From the NCBI GenBank assembly GCA_963678485.1, contig OY782882.1:1488001-1552000 (forward strand): a DNA stretch of 64,000 bases. Direction: 5' to 3'. This document shows positions 1 through 6,698 of the stretch, piece after piece. The notes under the pieces are model-generated. The model did not search any database. It had not been told where the DNA came from and saw only the letters and a list, made by a program, of their open reading frames with translations. The stretch's first letter is position 1; each line of letters starts with the position of its first letter. The stretch comes from CALGYY01 sp963678485. Lineage in GTDB: Bacteria; Bacteroidota; Bacteroidia; Bacteroidales; CAIWKO01. The translations under genes and the position numbers were made by a program.

Positions 1-373
1 TTGCTAATCTCAGCGAAGGTAGTACATCTGTTCATTTAAATAAAGAAAGCAATAAGATTTCCAACAACACTCACGCTAAATTGAAAAGTTAAACGCACTC
101 TTAATAATAATCATGCATAATAATTTGGATATGCGCAATTAATAGCATCACATTTAGGCTTGTTTTGCGAAATTTCTTATGCGTTAAGGAATTCTATATC
201 TTGAATCTATTTTTCAACTTTCCTCTACTGAGGAATAGCCACTATATAGATTGCATTAACATACCTATTCTTGCAATGCATTAAACTCAGACTTAATCAC
301 TGCTTTTTGCCACCAATACCGCCACCCCCAATACAAAACACCCCTGAATATCAATGTATTCAAGGGTGTGGTG
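1..373. other. Left chromosomal flank, no gene supported
   Basis: No convincing reading frame is present. Near position 15 there is CGAAGGTA, which on the minus strand reads TACCTTCG, close to the Bacteroidota -7 box, so a leftward promoter for a gene outside the window is possible. The region is AT-rich. In the uninterrupted chromosome this stretch would have lain just downstream of the CAU tRNA gene now at 28488-28561. Confidence 0.5.
330..372 (-). terminator. Probable original terminator of the tRNA gene, now separated from it
   Basis: An imperfect hairpin (CACCC-TGAATA arm at 340-351 and TATTCA-GGGTG arm at 357-368) is followed on the minus strand by GTTTTG. It lies directly beyond the left attachment copy, where the minus strand reads GGGACCACCA, that is the tRNA end with an encoded CCA. 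Inference: before integration the tRNA read straight into this hairpin. Confidence 0.55.
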
Positions 374-389
374 GTGGTCCCTGTAGGAC
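374..389. repeat. attL core, 16-bp direct repeat
   Basis: GTGGTCCCTGTAGGAC here is identical to 28487-28502 and diverges on both sides. The right copy is the 3' end of a tRNA gene next to an integrase gene, the classic arrangement left by a tyrosine recombinase. This copy keeps the original chromosomal side, which reads ACCACCA on the minus strand and so encodes the CCA tail. Confidence 0.85.
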
Positions 390-404
390 ATCCGATTTTT
401 TAAC

Positions 405-755
405 TTAATATGTTGTTTTTCTTTTATTTACATTGTGTTGTTTTTGTGTGGTGTGTGAACATTTGCAGAACTTTTTTTCACGTAGTTCCATCTTCAAGTC
501 CTCAACGGTGCGCTCCAGTATCTGAATTCGTTCATAGCATTCTCTCAGTTCAACGCTTTGATTTATGTTGGCACCTATGGCCACCTGAGACACTTTCGGC
601 CTTATTTCGCCTCTATCGAGTCCGAAAATGCAATGCACACTTGTTTTTATTGCCCGGGAGAAAATTACCAGTACTCCCTTTTTGATCCCGGGACCATTTT
701 TTTGAAAAGAAAGCATGTCCATCGGAATTGATGGACTATAATTTTCATTAGTCAA
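405..755 (-). CDS. Short coiled-coil protein, possible remnant of a repressor
   Basis: A 116-residue frame with a TTG start at 755; an in-frame ATG lies at 722. The C-terminal part (INQSVELRECYERIQ then ERTVEDLKMELREK) resembles the tail of the XRE repressor at 1502-1873, which has INQNMSIECENKVKVLQ followed by a coiled coil. No helix-turn-helix is visible in the N-terminal part. It may be a decayed or partial paralogue of the repressor. It lies at the extreme left end of the element, leftward like the two genes before it. Expression and start are uncertain. Confidence 0.4.
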   Translation of the reverse strand: MTNENYSPSIPMDMLSFQKNGPGIKKGVLVIFSRAIKTSVHCIFGLDRGEIRPKVSQVAIGANINQSVELRECYERIQILERTVEDLKMELREKKFCKCSHTTQKQHNVNKRKTTY

Positions 756-760
756 TTATT

Positions 761-1306
761 TTAATTTACTGGTTTATAAGTGTCATTCTTCATGATTTGT
801 CTTATTGTCGCAGTTAATAGGGTGATTTTAGTTTGAGGGATTTCCAATTTTTGATTTTTATTAATCATTATTGTAACTGTTGATTTTGATAAGTCTTGAC
901 CAACAATCCAATAATATGATCCTTCAGATAATTCTTCACCTCCAATTAATTGAATTGATTCATTCATTAGTCCAACACTGCATCCTACAACTAATGGAGC
1001 TTTTACAAGACTATTTGCACCATTAAAAACAACCATTCTTCCCATTGGATCGAAACAATAATATTTATCTTTATTTAAGTCAAAAGCTAAAACCACCTCT
1101 CCTGCTGCCATTGGTAAATCATCATAGTTGGGATAAGTATAACTTCCGTCTTCATTTTGAATCATATCATTTGAACTAGGCATTACTACAGAATAAGTTG
1201 CCTCTGATTGAATTATATACCAACCAGGAACAAATGATTCATTTTGGCTAAATACCGTTAGTTGAATTAATACAACTAAAACTGTAACAAATAGGCTTTT
1301 TTTCAT
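761..1306 (-). CDS. Secreted protein of unknown function beside the repressor
   Basis: 181 residues with a clear N-terminal signal peptide: a Lys pair, a hydrophobic stretch, and a likely cleavage near FSQN. The rest is mostly beta-type sequence with many Tyr, Ser and Asp, and I recognise no family. It is co-directional with the two-helix membrane protein and the repressor (gaps of 3 bp), so it is probably transcribed in the lysogen. That position suits a lysogenic-conversion or superinfection-exclusion role, which is inference from location only. Confidence 0.65.
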   Translation of the reverse strand: MKKSLFVTVLVVLIQLTVFSQNESFVPGWYIIQSEATYSVVMPSSNDMIQNEDGSYTYPNYDDLPMAAGEVVLAFDLNKDKYYCFDPMGRMVVFNGANSLVKAPLVVGCSVGLMNESIQLIGGEELSEGSYYWIVGQDLSKSTVTIMINKNQKLEIPQTKITLLTATIRQIMKNDTYKPVN

Positions 1307-1309
1307 GAT

Positions 1310-1498
1310 TTAAACTTTTTTCTTCGATGAAACAATGATTGCAACAATTGAAAAAGCAAGGAAAAATAATGACATGATAATCATTCCTATTCCAACTATA
1401 CTAATGTATTGTTCATTTAGGTCACCAATTACAAGGTGATAACCTAATAGTAACAAAATAGTACATAATATCATTCCGATAATTGACAATGCTTTCAT
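1310..1498 (-). CDS. Small two-helix membrane protein
   Basis: 62 residues that are almost entirely two hydrophobic helices separated by a short polar loop (around DLNEQYI), ending SSKKKV, which suggests the C-terminus is cytoplasmic. It sits 3 bp from both neighbours in a repressor-led leftward operon. No family recognised. A membrane protein co-expressed with a prophage repressor often alters the cell envelope or excludes other phages; here that is only a suggestion. Confidence 0.6.
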   Translation of the reverse strand: MKALSIIGMILCTILLLLGYHLVIGDLNEQYISIVGIGMIIMSLFFLAFSIVAIIVSSKKKV

Positions 1499-1501
1499 AC
1501 T

Positions 1502-1873
1502 TTATTTTTTTTGGGTTTGACGTTCTAGTAATTCTATTATTTTATCCTTTGCTGACAGCTCCCGTTTCAATCCATCCAATTCCGCCTGCAGTACCTTAAC
1601 TTTATTCTCGCATTCAATACTCATATTCTGATTGATCTTGCTTCCAGTGGCTTTTTGTTGGTGCCCGGAGCCGGCGGACTCCAGTTCCTCATCGAAGAAA
1701 TAACCAACATTAACACCAAGCTCCTGAGCAATACGCTCAAGGATTTCAATTTTAAAGTTTTCTGACTTTAAGGCTTTATTAAATCCATTTCTTGTCATGC
1801 CTATGGCTCCAGCTAACCTTTCTTGGCTTAAACCCCTCTCTTTTATCAAAAAGTATATTTTATTGTAATTCAC
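1502..1873 (-). CDS. XRE-family repressor with C-terminal coiled coil
   Basis: 123 residues. Residues about 5-60 form a Cro/CI-type helix-turn-helix (RGLSQERLAGAIGMTRNGF). A short linker rich in Gly, Ser and Gln follows, then a coiled coil of about 40 residues in place of a peptidase domain. This architecture is common for phage-type repressors in Bacteroidota. It is divergent from the early rightward genes, with a palindrome at 1936-1954 between them, so it is the likely lysogeny switch. The coiled coil suggests oligomerisation. With no LexA/CI-type autoproteolysis domain, induction would have to work some other way. Confidence 0.8.
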   Translation of the reverse strand: MNYNKIYFLIKERGLSQERLAGAIGMTRNGFNKALKSENFKIEILERIAQELGVNVGYFFDEELESAGSGHQQKATGSKINQNMSIECENKVKVLQAELDGLKRELSAKDKIIELLERQTQKK

Positions 1874-1935
1874 GTAATTATAATTAGAATCATTTTAAAT
1901 ATCAACTTTGTTAGAAATTAAGCGCCATTTTGTTT

Positions 1936-1954
1936 GCATACAACTGTTGGATGC
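1936..1954. promoter_or_regulatory. Candidate repressor operator
   Basis: GCATACAACTGTTGGATGC is a near-perfect palindrome (8 of 9 arm positions pair) in the 170-bp gap between the divergent repressor and the first rightward gene. That is where a CI-type operator is expected. Binding is inferred, not shown. Confidence 0.45.
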
Positions 1955-2021
1955 ACTAGTTTTGTCATGTCAAACTTAAGACTTTATACTTACAAAATCA
2001 AATTTTGTTACATATAACCCC

Positions 2022-2038
2022 AAAATCACCTTTAATAT
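2022..2038 (+). repeat. 17-bp leader repeat, copy 1
   Basis: AAAATCACCTTTAATAT is repeated exactly at 2367-2383. In both copies TCACCT starts exactly 20 bases before an ATG (2046 and 2391). A shorter version (TTCACCTTAAT) precedes the ATG at 4035 with the same 20-base spacing. It is probably a promoter, operator or leader element of early genes. Confidence 0.6.
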
Positions 2039-2045
2039 GTATAAT

Positions 2046-2360
2046 ATGTTACCCGGCATTTTTTTCGTGAATTTTTATGTTTCCATTTTTATTGCATTTA
2101 TAGTAATCTGCATAAAACAATGGAAGATAGATAATCAATCTTTTTGCAAAACAAAAGACAGATTAGACCTCTATTATAAGCTTGAACATGAGATTGAAAA
2201 AGAAAACTTGCGTCGAAGTTTTAAATTTAAAATATCCATCCTAGAACAAGAAAAAGCATCCCTTCAGCAATTAGTAGAAGTGTACCGGCAAAAGTATATT
2301 TCGGAAAAATGGAAAGTTATTTCCTTAAGAGAAAAGCTTTTTAATTCTAAGAAAAAGTAA
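2046..2360 (+). CDS. Membrane-anchored coiled-coil protein, first early gene
   Basis: About 104 residues: an N-terminal transmembrane helix (FYVSIFIAFIVICI) followed by a charged, mostly helical, coiled-coil-prone domain. The start at 2046 is preferred over the in-frame ATG at 2037 because it lies at the same distance from the repeated leader element as the next gene's ATG. It is the first gene of the rightward early region. No family recognised. Confidence 0.6.
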   Translation: MLPGIFFVNFYVSIFIAFIVICIKQWKIDNQSFCKTKDRLDLYYKLEHEIEKENLRRSFKFKISILEQEKASLQQLVEVYRQKYISEKWKVISLREKLFNSKKK

Positions 2361-2366
2361 ATCACA

Positions 2367-2383
2367 AAAATCACCTTTAATAT
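2367..2383 (+). repeat. 17-bp leader repeat, copy 2
   Basis: Exact copy of 2022-2038, placed so that TCACCT starts 20 bases before the ATG at 2391. Confidence 0.6.
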
Positions 2384-2390
2384 ATAACAT

Positions 2391-2873
2391 ATGAACTTTG
2401 CACGAATCAACTCACTTTTCATCGCCAACATTGAGGCCGCTGAAAAAAACAAACCAACTTCGTTGGAATCCTTTCTTGAAGGGACAATGAGCCACAGAGA
2501 TTATAACCGGCTCACTGAAATTCTTGGAATGACTAAAACTAGATTGTCCAGACTGTTTTCAGGAACAGATTCCTGGCAAATTGAAGATTTTGTCAGATTA
2601 TATACTTATCTATCCATGAAATATCATGGCATAGAATCACCAAAGGAATTTATCGACAAATATTCAATCAAAAACGAGATCATTATTAAAGATATGGATG
2701 AGCTTTCAGAATGGAATAGCTCATTTAATGAACTAAAAAGTATTTATTATTCTGTAGATCGCAAGGATCAATCTGTAGAAGATTTTGCCGCGAGTCTTGA
2801 GAATATTGAAAATAACAACATCGCATGGACTGGCTTTAAGGTCTGGATGGTTAGATATCTCAACGCCGCTTAA
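2391..2873 (+). CDS. Small HTH-type protein of unknown function
   Basis: 160 residues. The segment DYNRLTEILGMTKTRLSRLF looks like a helix-turn-helix of the XRE type, with an acidic, helical C-terminal half and several Trp. It follows the early leader repeat and is probably co-transcribed with the next gene (18-bp gap). It may be an early transcription regulator such as a Cro or anti-repressor-like protein. I cannot assign it further. Confidence 0.6.
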   Translation: MNFARINSLFIANIEAAEKNKPTSLESFLEGTMSHRDYNRLTEILGMTKTRLSRLFSGTDSWQIEDFVRLYTYLSMKYHGIESPKEFIDKYSIKNEIIIKDMDELSEWNSSFNELKSIYYSVDRKDQSVEDFAASLENIENNNIAWTGFKVWMVRYLNAA

Positions 2874-2891
2874 CGACAAATTCGCCAACAA

Positions 2892-4013
2892 ATGGACCTC
2901 GCAACGAAACAAGATATTGCTGAACTGACGGCTGAGATTCAAAAACTCTCTGCAATCGTTCAGAAGTTGGCCGGTACGACGGCCAGCGAAATTCTAAGCA
3001 TTAAAGACGTCGAGCGTATGGGCGTGCTCGGCAAATATGATCGCATTAAGCGACTCATTCGCAATGGCCATCTTAAGGTAACATCGGATGGCAAAATAAC
3101 CCGTCAATCAATCAACGAATACTTATCAAAGCAGGATGCTAATTTCATTCAATTTGACAGCCAAATGGCTCTTGGCGCTGCCAAAGCGATAGAAAAACAA
3201 GGCAAGTCAGTCGCTTTACAAAATAGTCTTGATGAACAAGGCAGGCCAACAGTTATAAAAAGCTTTTACAAAACTGGAACTGGCGATTGGGAAAAAGTAT
3301 TAGTATTTGATTGGGATACTCCAAAATGGGCGGATGATCAGCCTGAGAAGTTTTGCAAAACCTGTCCTATTGCATCCTATGCGCATCCGATGGTAAAAGA
3401 TCCTAAAGATTCAAATGCCTATTTCAAATTATGCGCACTAGATATGATCAAAGAAGAATTAATCACTATTGATGAAATCTTTGAAGATATCGGAGGCTGT
3501 GGCGCCCATCCAGATGATCGCGCCAAACTTGAAAAAATGCTAGGCATTAATTCAGATCCTAAACCAGAAAATTTAAAGAGATATGACGGTTTGACAATCC
3601 ATTGCTTTAATTGTAGTGATAGCCATTCTATCAATGATCTTGTTGAAGGACATTGTCCATCATGTGACTGCTTACTTGCATGTCCTAAATGTAAAACAAA
3701 AGCCATAGTTTATACAGATAAAGACAGCAATGGTTTTTGCGGCTCATGTGGTAATACATTCCCACCTTATACTGAATTCGACGAAACCCAATCATCCCGG
3801 ACAAATTCATTAGCCGATTTCCAAAGGCTGCGAATATTAGAACGTGTGAAAGATGGTGGCTGTGGTGGATCATTACCACCTGATTATTTTCTGTATATGC
3901 AATGTGAAAAGGAAGGAATTATTAAGCTGCTTCCTGATCAACCTGATGGCATATATCAGGCAAGGCTAACACCTAAAGGCCGCAAATTATACAATAAACT
4001 CACATCAAAATAA
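2892..4013 (+). CDS. HTH and zinc-ribbon regulatory protein
   Basis: 373 residues. There is an N-terminal heptad-rich helix, then an excisionase/MerR-like helix-turn-helix (ILSIKDVERMGVLGKYDRIK through INEYLSK). A middle section has CKTC near residue 157. A cluster of CxxC pairs follows (CFNC, CPSC and CDCLLACPKC, CGSC) that should form two or more zinc ribbons. The C-terminal domain ends RLTPKGRKLY, resembling a winged helix. The mix suggests a DNA-binding regulator or replication accessory protein of the early region. No named family is recognised. Confidence 0.6.
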   Translation: MDLATKQDIAELTAEIQKLSAIVQKLAGTTASEILSIKDVERMGVLGKYDRIKRLIRNGHLKVTSDGKITRQSINEYLSKQDANFIQFDSQMALGAAKAIEKQGKSVALQNSLDEQGRPTVIKSFYKTGTGDWEKVLVFDWDTPKWADDQPEKFCKTCPIASYAHPMVKDPKDSNAYFKLCALDMIKEELITIDEIFEDIGGCGAHPDDRAKLEKMLGINSDPKPENLKRYDGLTIHCFNCSDSHSINDLVEGHCPSCDCLLACPKCKTKAIVYTDKDSNGFCGSCGNTFPPYTEFDETQSSRTNSLADFQRLRILERVKDGGCGGSLPPDYFLYMQCEKEGIIKLLPDQPDGIYQARLTPKGRKLYNKLTSK

Positions 4014-4034
4014 TTCACCTTAATCCATATTACC

Positions 4035-4238
4035 ATGGCAGCTAAAAAAATCAACAAACCAAGCGCAGCAAAAACTGTCGAAAATAGCCCAATCATTCAA
4101 ATGCTTGAAGAAAAGCTCGAAATAATTGACAAAGAACATGAGAAAGAACAGTCAGCCTATTTTCAGAAATCATTCCTTCTTTCTCACCTTATTGAAGAGG
4201 CTAGAAAAATTGATAAGAAAAACTCTATATCCAAATAA
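4035..4238 (+). CDS. Small charged hypothetical protein
   Basis: 67 residues, Lys/Glu-rich and predicted helical, with no recognisable domain. It is supported by its position 21 bp after the previous gene and by a TTCACCTTAAT leader whose TCACCT lies 20 bases before the ATG, as in two earlier genes. Function unknown. Confidence 0.5.
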   Translation: MAAKKINKPSAAKTVENSPIIQMLEEKLEIIDKEHEKEQSAYFQKSFLLSHLIEEARKIDKKNSISK

Positions 4239-4271
4239 ACTCGAATTATTCATCATCTTAAAAATACATTT

Positions 4272-5423
4272 ATGTGCAAATTTTTCAGTTTTACAACTAA
4301 AGGCGATGGCGTCGCAATGTACTTCGGTCCTGAAGAGCGCAAAAAAATTAAATCAGGCGAGCTGAATTATAATGAAGATAGTCATACATCAATTAATGAC
4401 TTCTTTGGATACAAAGGCGAGGCTGAAGATAGCCTTAATCGATATGAATTTATATTTGATCAATTACAGGGTTTTCGTGTTGATCAGATTAATACAACTG
4501 ATGATAGAGCTCTTGCTGAAAAGTGGGTAAAGAAATTCATTAAAACAAAAAAATTTCAGAAAATTTTAAATGAATTCGGTGGATCTCTCGACCTCAGTGG
4601 TTGTGACCTGAAAGGAATCACGCTTCCGACTTCCGTCGGTGGATCTCTCTACCTCAGGGGTTGTGACCTGAAAGGAATCACGCTTCCGACTTCCGTCGGT
4701 GGATCTCTCGACCTCAGGGGTTGTGACCTGAAAGGAATCACGCTTCCGACTTCCGTCGGTGGATCTCTCGACCTCAGGGGTTGTGACCTGAAAGGAATCA
4801 CGCTTCCGACTTCCGTCGGTGGATCTCTCTACCTCAGGGGTTGTGACCTGAAAGGAATCACGCTTCCGACTTCCGTCGGTGGATCTCTCGACCTCAGGGG
4901 TTGTGACCTGAAAGGAATCACGCTTCCGACTTCCGTCGGTGGATCTCTCGACCTCAGGGGTTGTGACCTGAAAGGAATCACGCTTCCGACTTCCGTCGGT
5001 GGATCTCTCGACCTCAGGGGTTGTGACCTGAAAGGAATCACGCTTCCGACTTCCGTCGGTGGATATCTCGACCTCAGGGGTTGTGACCTGAAAGGAATCA
5101 CGCTTCCGACTTCCGTCGGTGGATCTCTCGACCTCAGGGGTTGTGACCTGAAAGGAATCACGCTTCCGACTTCCGTCGGTGGATCTCTCGACCTCAGGGG
5201 TTGTGACCTGAAAGGAATCACGCTTCCGACTTCCGTCGGTGGATATCTCGACCTCAGGGGTTGTGACCTGAAAGGAATCACGCTTCCGACTTCCGTCGGT
5301 GGATCTCTCTACCTCAGGGGTTGTGACCTGAAAGGAATCACGCTTCCGACTTCCGTCGGTGGATCTCTCTACCTCAGGGGTTGTGACAAAAAACAAATTT
5401 CATCATTTGTAAAAAAAATATAA
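4272..5423 (+). CDS. Solenoid-like protein with fourteen near-identical 20-residue repeats
   Basis: 383 residues. A unique N-terminal domain of about 100 residues starts MCKFFSFTTKGDG and includes a helical part with WVKKFIKTKKF. Thirteen full copies and one partial copy of a 20-residue unit follow (core LxLRGCDLKGITLPTSVGGS). The spacing of Leu, Cys and Ile suggests a right-handed or leucine-rich solenoid. Only two positions vary between units: Ser/Tyr after the Gly pair, and Asp/Tyr between the two Leu (unit 1 also has Ser for Arg). It ends with a short Lys-rich tail. It lies between early regulator and SSB genes and may be a binding protein with an adjustable repeat number. Function unknown. 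Confidence 0.75.
   Translation: MCKFFSFTTKGDGVAMYFGPEERKKIKSGELNYNEDSHTSINDFFGYKGEAEDSLNRYEFIFDQLQGFRVDQINTTDDRALAEKWVKKFIKTKKFQKILNEFGGSLDLSGCDLKGITLPTSVGGSLYLRGCDLKGITLPTSVGGSLDLRGCDLKGITLPTSVGGSLDLRGCDLKGITLPTSVGGSLYLRGCDLKGITLPTSVGGSLDLRGCDLKGITLPTSVGGSLDLRGCDLKGITLPTSVGGSLDLRGCDLKGITLPTSVGGYLDLRGCDLKGITLPTSVGGSLDLRGCDLKGITLPTSVGGSLDLRGCDLKGITLPTSVGGYLDLRGCDLKGITLPTSVGGSLYLRGCDLKGITLPTSVGGSLYLRGCDKKQISSFVKKI
4578..5387 (+). repeat. 60-bp tandem repeat array, 13.5 units, in frame
   Basis: Units start at 4578 and then every 60 bp to 5358, where the last is cut at 30 bp. Differences are almost limited to two single-base sites, TCT/TAT and GAC/TAC, which give the Ser/Tyr and Asp/Tyr choices, plus AGT/AGG in unit 1. 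Near identity over 800 bp implies recent expansion or ongoing homogenisation. There are no spacers, so it is not a CRISPR array. Confidence 0.95.
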
Positions 5424-5495
5424 TAAAAAATATAAAATTGATTATTAAAATATTACATACATCAAAATCTCAATTATTCATCTAATTCAAATCAC

Positions 5496-5906
5496 ATGAA
5501 CACACTTATTTTAAGACGCGTTAACATCGGCTCTGATGCCACAGTTAAAGAAGTTGAAAACCAAAAAGTCATTGAATTTTCAGTTGCTGAGAATCGCAAA
5601 TTTAAGGACCATCAAGGCAACGAAAAAGAAGCCACAACCTGGTACAAATGCAGCTGGTGGACAGCTAATACAAAGGTTGCTGAATTCATTAAAAAAGGTG
5701 CATCCGTCAACATCATTGGAAAGCTTTCTGCAAGCGCCTACCTGAACAAATCCAATGTTCCATCTGTTGACCTCAAAGTTTCAATAATGGAACTGGATCT
5801 TCTCGACAAAAAAGAAAAAACAGATGATGGTGGATCTACTGAAACTTCAAATCCCCCAGAAAGTGATTCATCGAATCCAGAAATTAATACAGACTTACCA
5901 TTTTAA
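5496..5906 (+). CDS. ssb: Single-stranded DNA-binding protein
   Basis: 136 residues. The N-terminal OB-fold has the usual features: NTLILRRVNIGSDATVKE, then FSVAENRKF, then TTWYKCSWWT, and a conserved Gly in VNIIGKLSASAYLNKS. The C-terminal tail is disordered and acidic, ending INTDLPF, which matches the D-x-P-F tip that recruits partner proteins. It sits upstream of the HUH replication initiator, consistent with a replication cycle with long single-stranded stages. Confidence 0.9.
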   Translation: MNTLILRRVNIGSDATVKEVENQKVIEFSVAENRKFKDHQGNEKEATTWYKCSWWTANTKVAEFIKKGASVNIIGKLSASAYLNKSNVPSVDLKVSIMELDLLDKKEKTDDGGSTETSNPPESDSSNPEINTDLPF

Positions 5907-5913
5907 AACCATT

Positions 5914-6029
5914 GACCGGGCTCTGCAGGGGTGCAACCCGGTCCCTTAGCGACCGCTCGTCGAAACAGTTTTGAGTGATCAGCTAGCAGGATGGGGAGGG
6001 AAAATATAAGTACCTCCCCACCACCCTGC
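5914..6029. other. Two strong hairpins between ssb and the next gene
   Basis: Hairpin 1 pairs GACCGGG (5914-5920) with CCCGGTC (5937-5943). Hairpin 2 pairs GCAGG and GGGGAGG (5986-5999) with CCTCCCC and CCTGC (6013-6029). The area is much richer in GC than its surroundings and not coding. It could be a terminator after ssb without a clear T-run, a structured RNA, or part of a rolling-circle origin near the initiator gene. Undecided. Confidence 0.4.
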
Positions 6030-6106
6030 CACTTAAAATCCAAAACAGTTTCAACGCTAAGAGAGCTAAGGAAAAAAAACCCAAATCGTAATTAAAAATC
6101 AAGCCT

Positions 6107-6610
6107 ATGTTACTCATTAGTATCCAAAAAAACCAAAACCTGTTTGACAATCATGTAGTTTGTCTTTGGAAAAATACAGTAACAAAAAGAAAAGAACATT
6201 CAGGCACAATAGAAGCTGAAGACTACAATCAACTATCAGAAATATTAAAAAGGACTATACTAAGGCAAGCAGCGATATCAATAGGTTTTATAACATCTGA
6301 ACGACGTCATATCTATAAAAATGTGTTTAGACCTGACACATTTTTCTTAGCTAAAATTCAACAATCATGCTTGGAAAGATGCGACATAGCAGACAGTGTT
6401 GCAAAAAAAATTATTACTCAAAACCTACAAACAGCCAAGGAGTCTATTTTGAATCTGTGTGCAAAAGAACTCTGGCAACTCATCCCTGGCCCAGACAAAA
6501 AAAAGCATGAAGATATTAAACAGAAGGTCGAACAAATCAAAACATTTTTTTCAGGTTCATTAGGTTCGCTTGAGCCCACTGAACTCGAAAAAACTTCAAA
6601 AATAGGGTAG
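6107..6610 (+). CDS. Hypothetical protein upstream of rep
   Basis: 167 residues, Lys-rich, mostly helical, with no recognised domain. The stop is 88 bp before the replication initiator gene. No signal peptide or membrane helix. Function unknown; location suggests a role in early replication or its control. Confidence 0.5.
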   Translation: MLLISIQKNQNLFDNHVVCLWKNTVTKRKEHSGTIEAEDYNQLSEILKRTILRQAAISIGFITSERRHIYKNVFRPDTFFLAKIQQSCLERCDIADSVAKKIITQNLQTAKESILNLCAKELWQLIPGPDKKKHEDIKQKVEQIKTFFSGSLGSLEPTELEKTSKIG

Positions 6611-6698
6611 CATTTTTTCGCTGTCTCACAGTCGATTATGCCTCCCTCGATAATTATACGAACAACTGGAAGATTTCTACACTAAAACGGTACACAAC

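Noticed and set aside
4578..5387. CRISPR array
   Set aside because: Units abut directly with no spacers and encode a continuous in-frame protein.
4578..5387. Diversity-generating retroelement target
   Set aside because: No reverse transcriptase gene and no template repeat; changes are TCT/TAT and GAC/TAC, not adenine-directed.
4566..5396. Long minus-strand frames (276 and 150 residues) across the repeat array
   Set aside because: They arise because the 60-bp unit lacks stops in these frames; composition is unnatural (PTEVGSVIPF-type repeats) and the plus-strand protein has a unique N-terminal domain and normal operon place.
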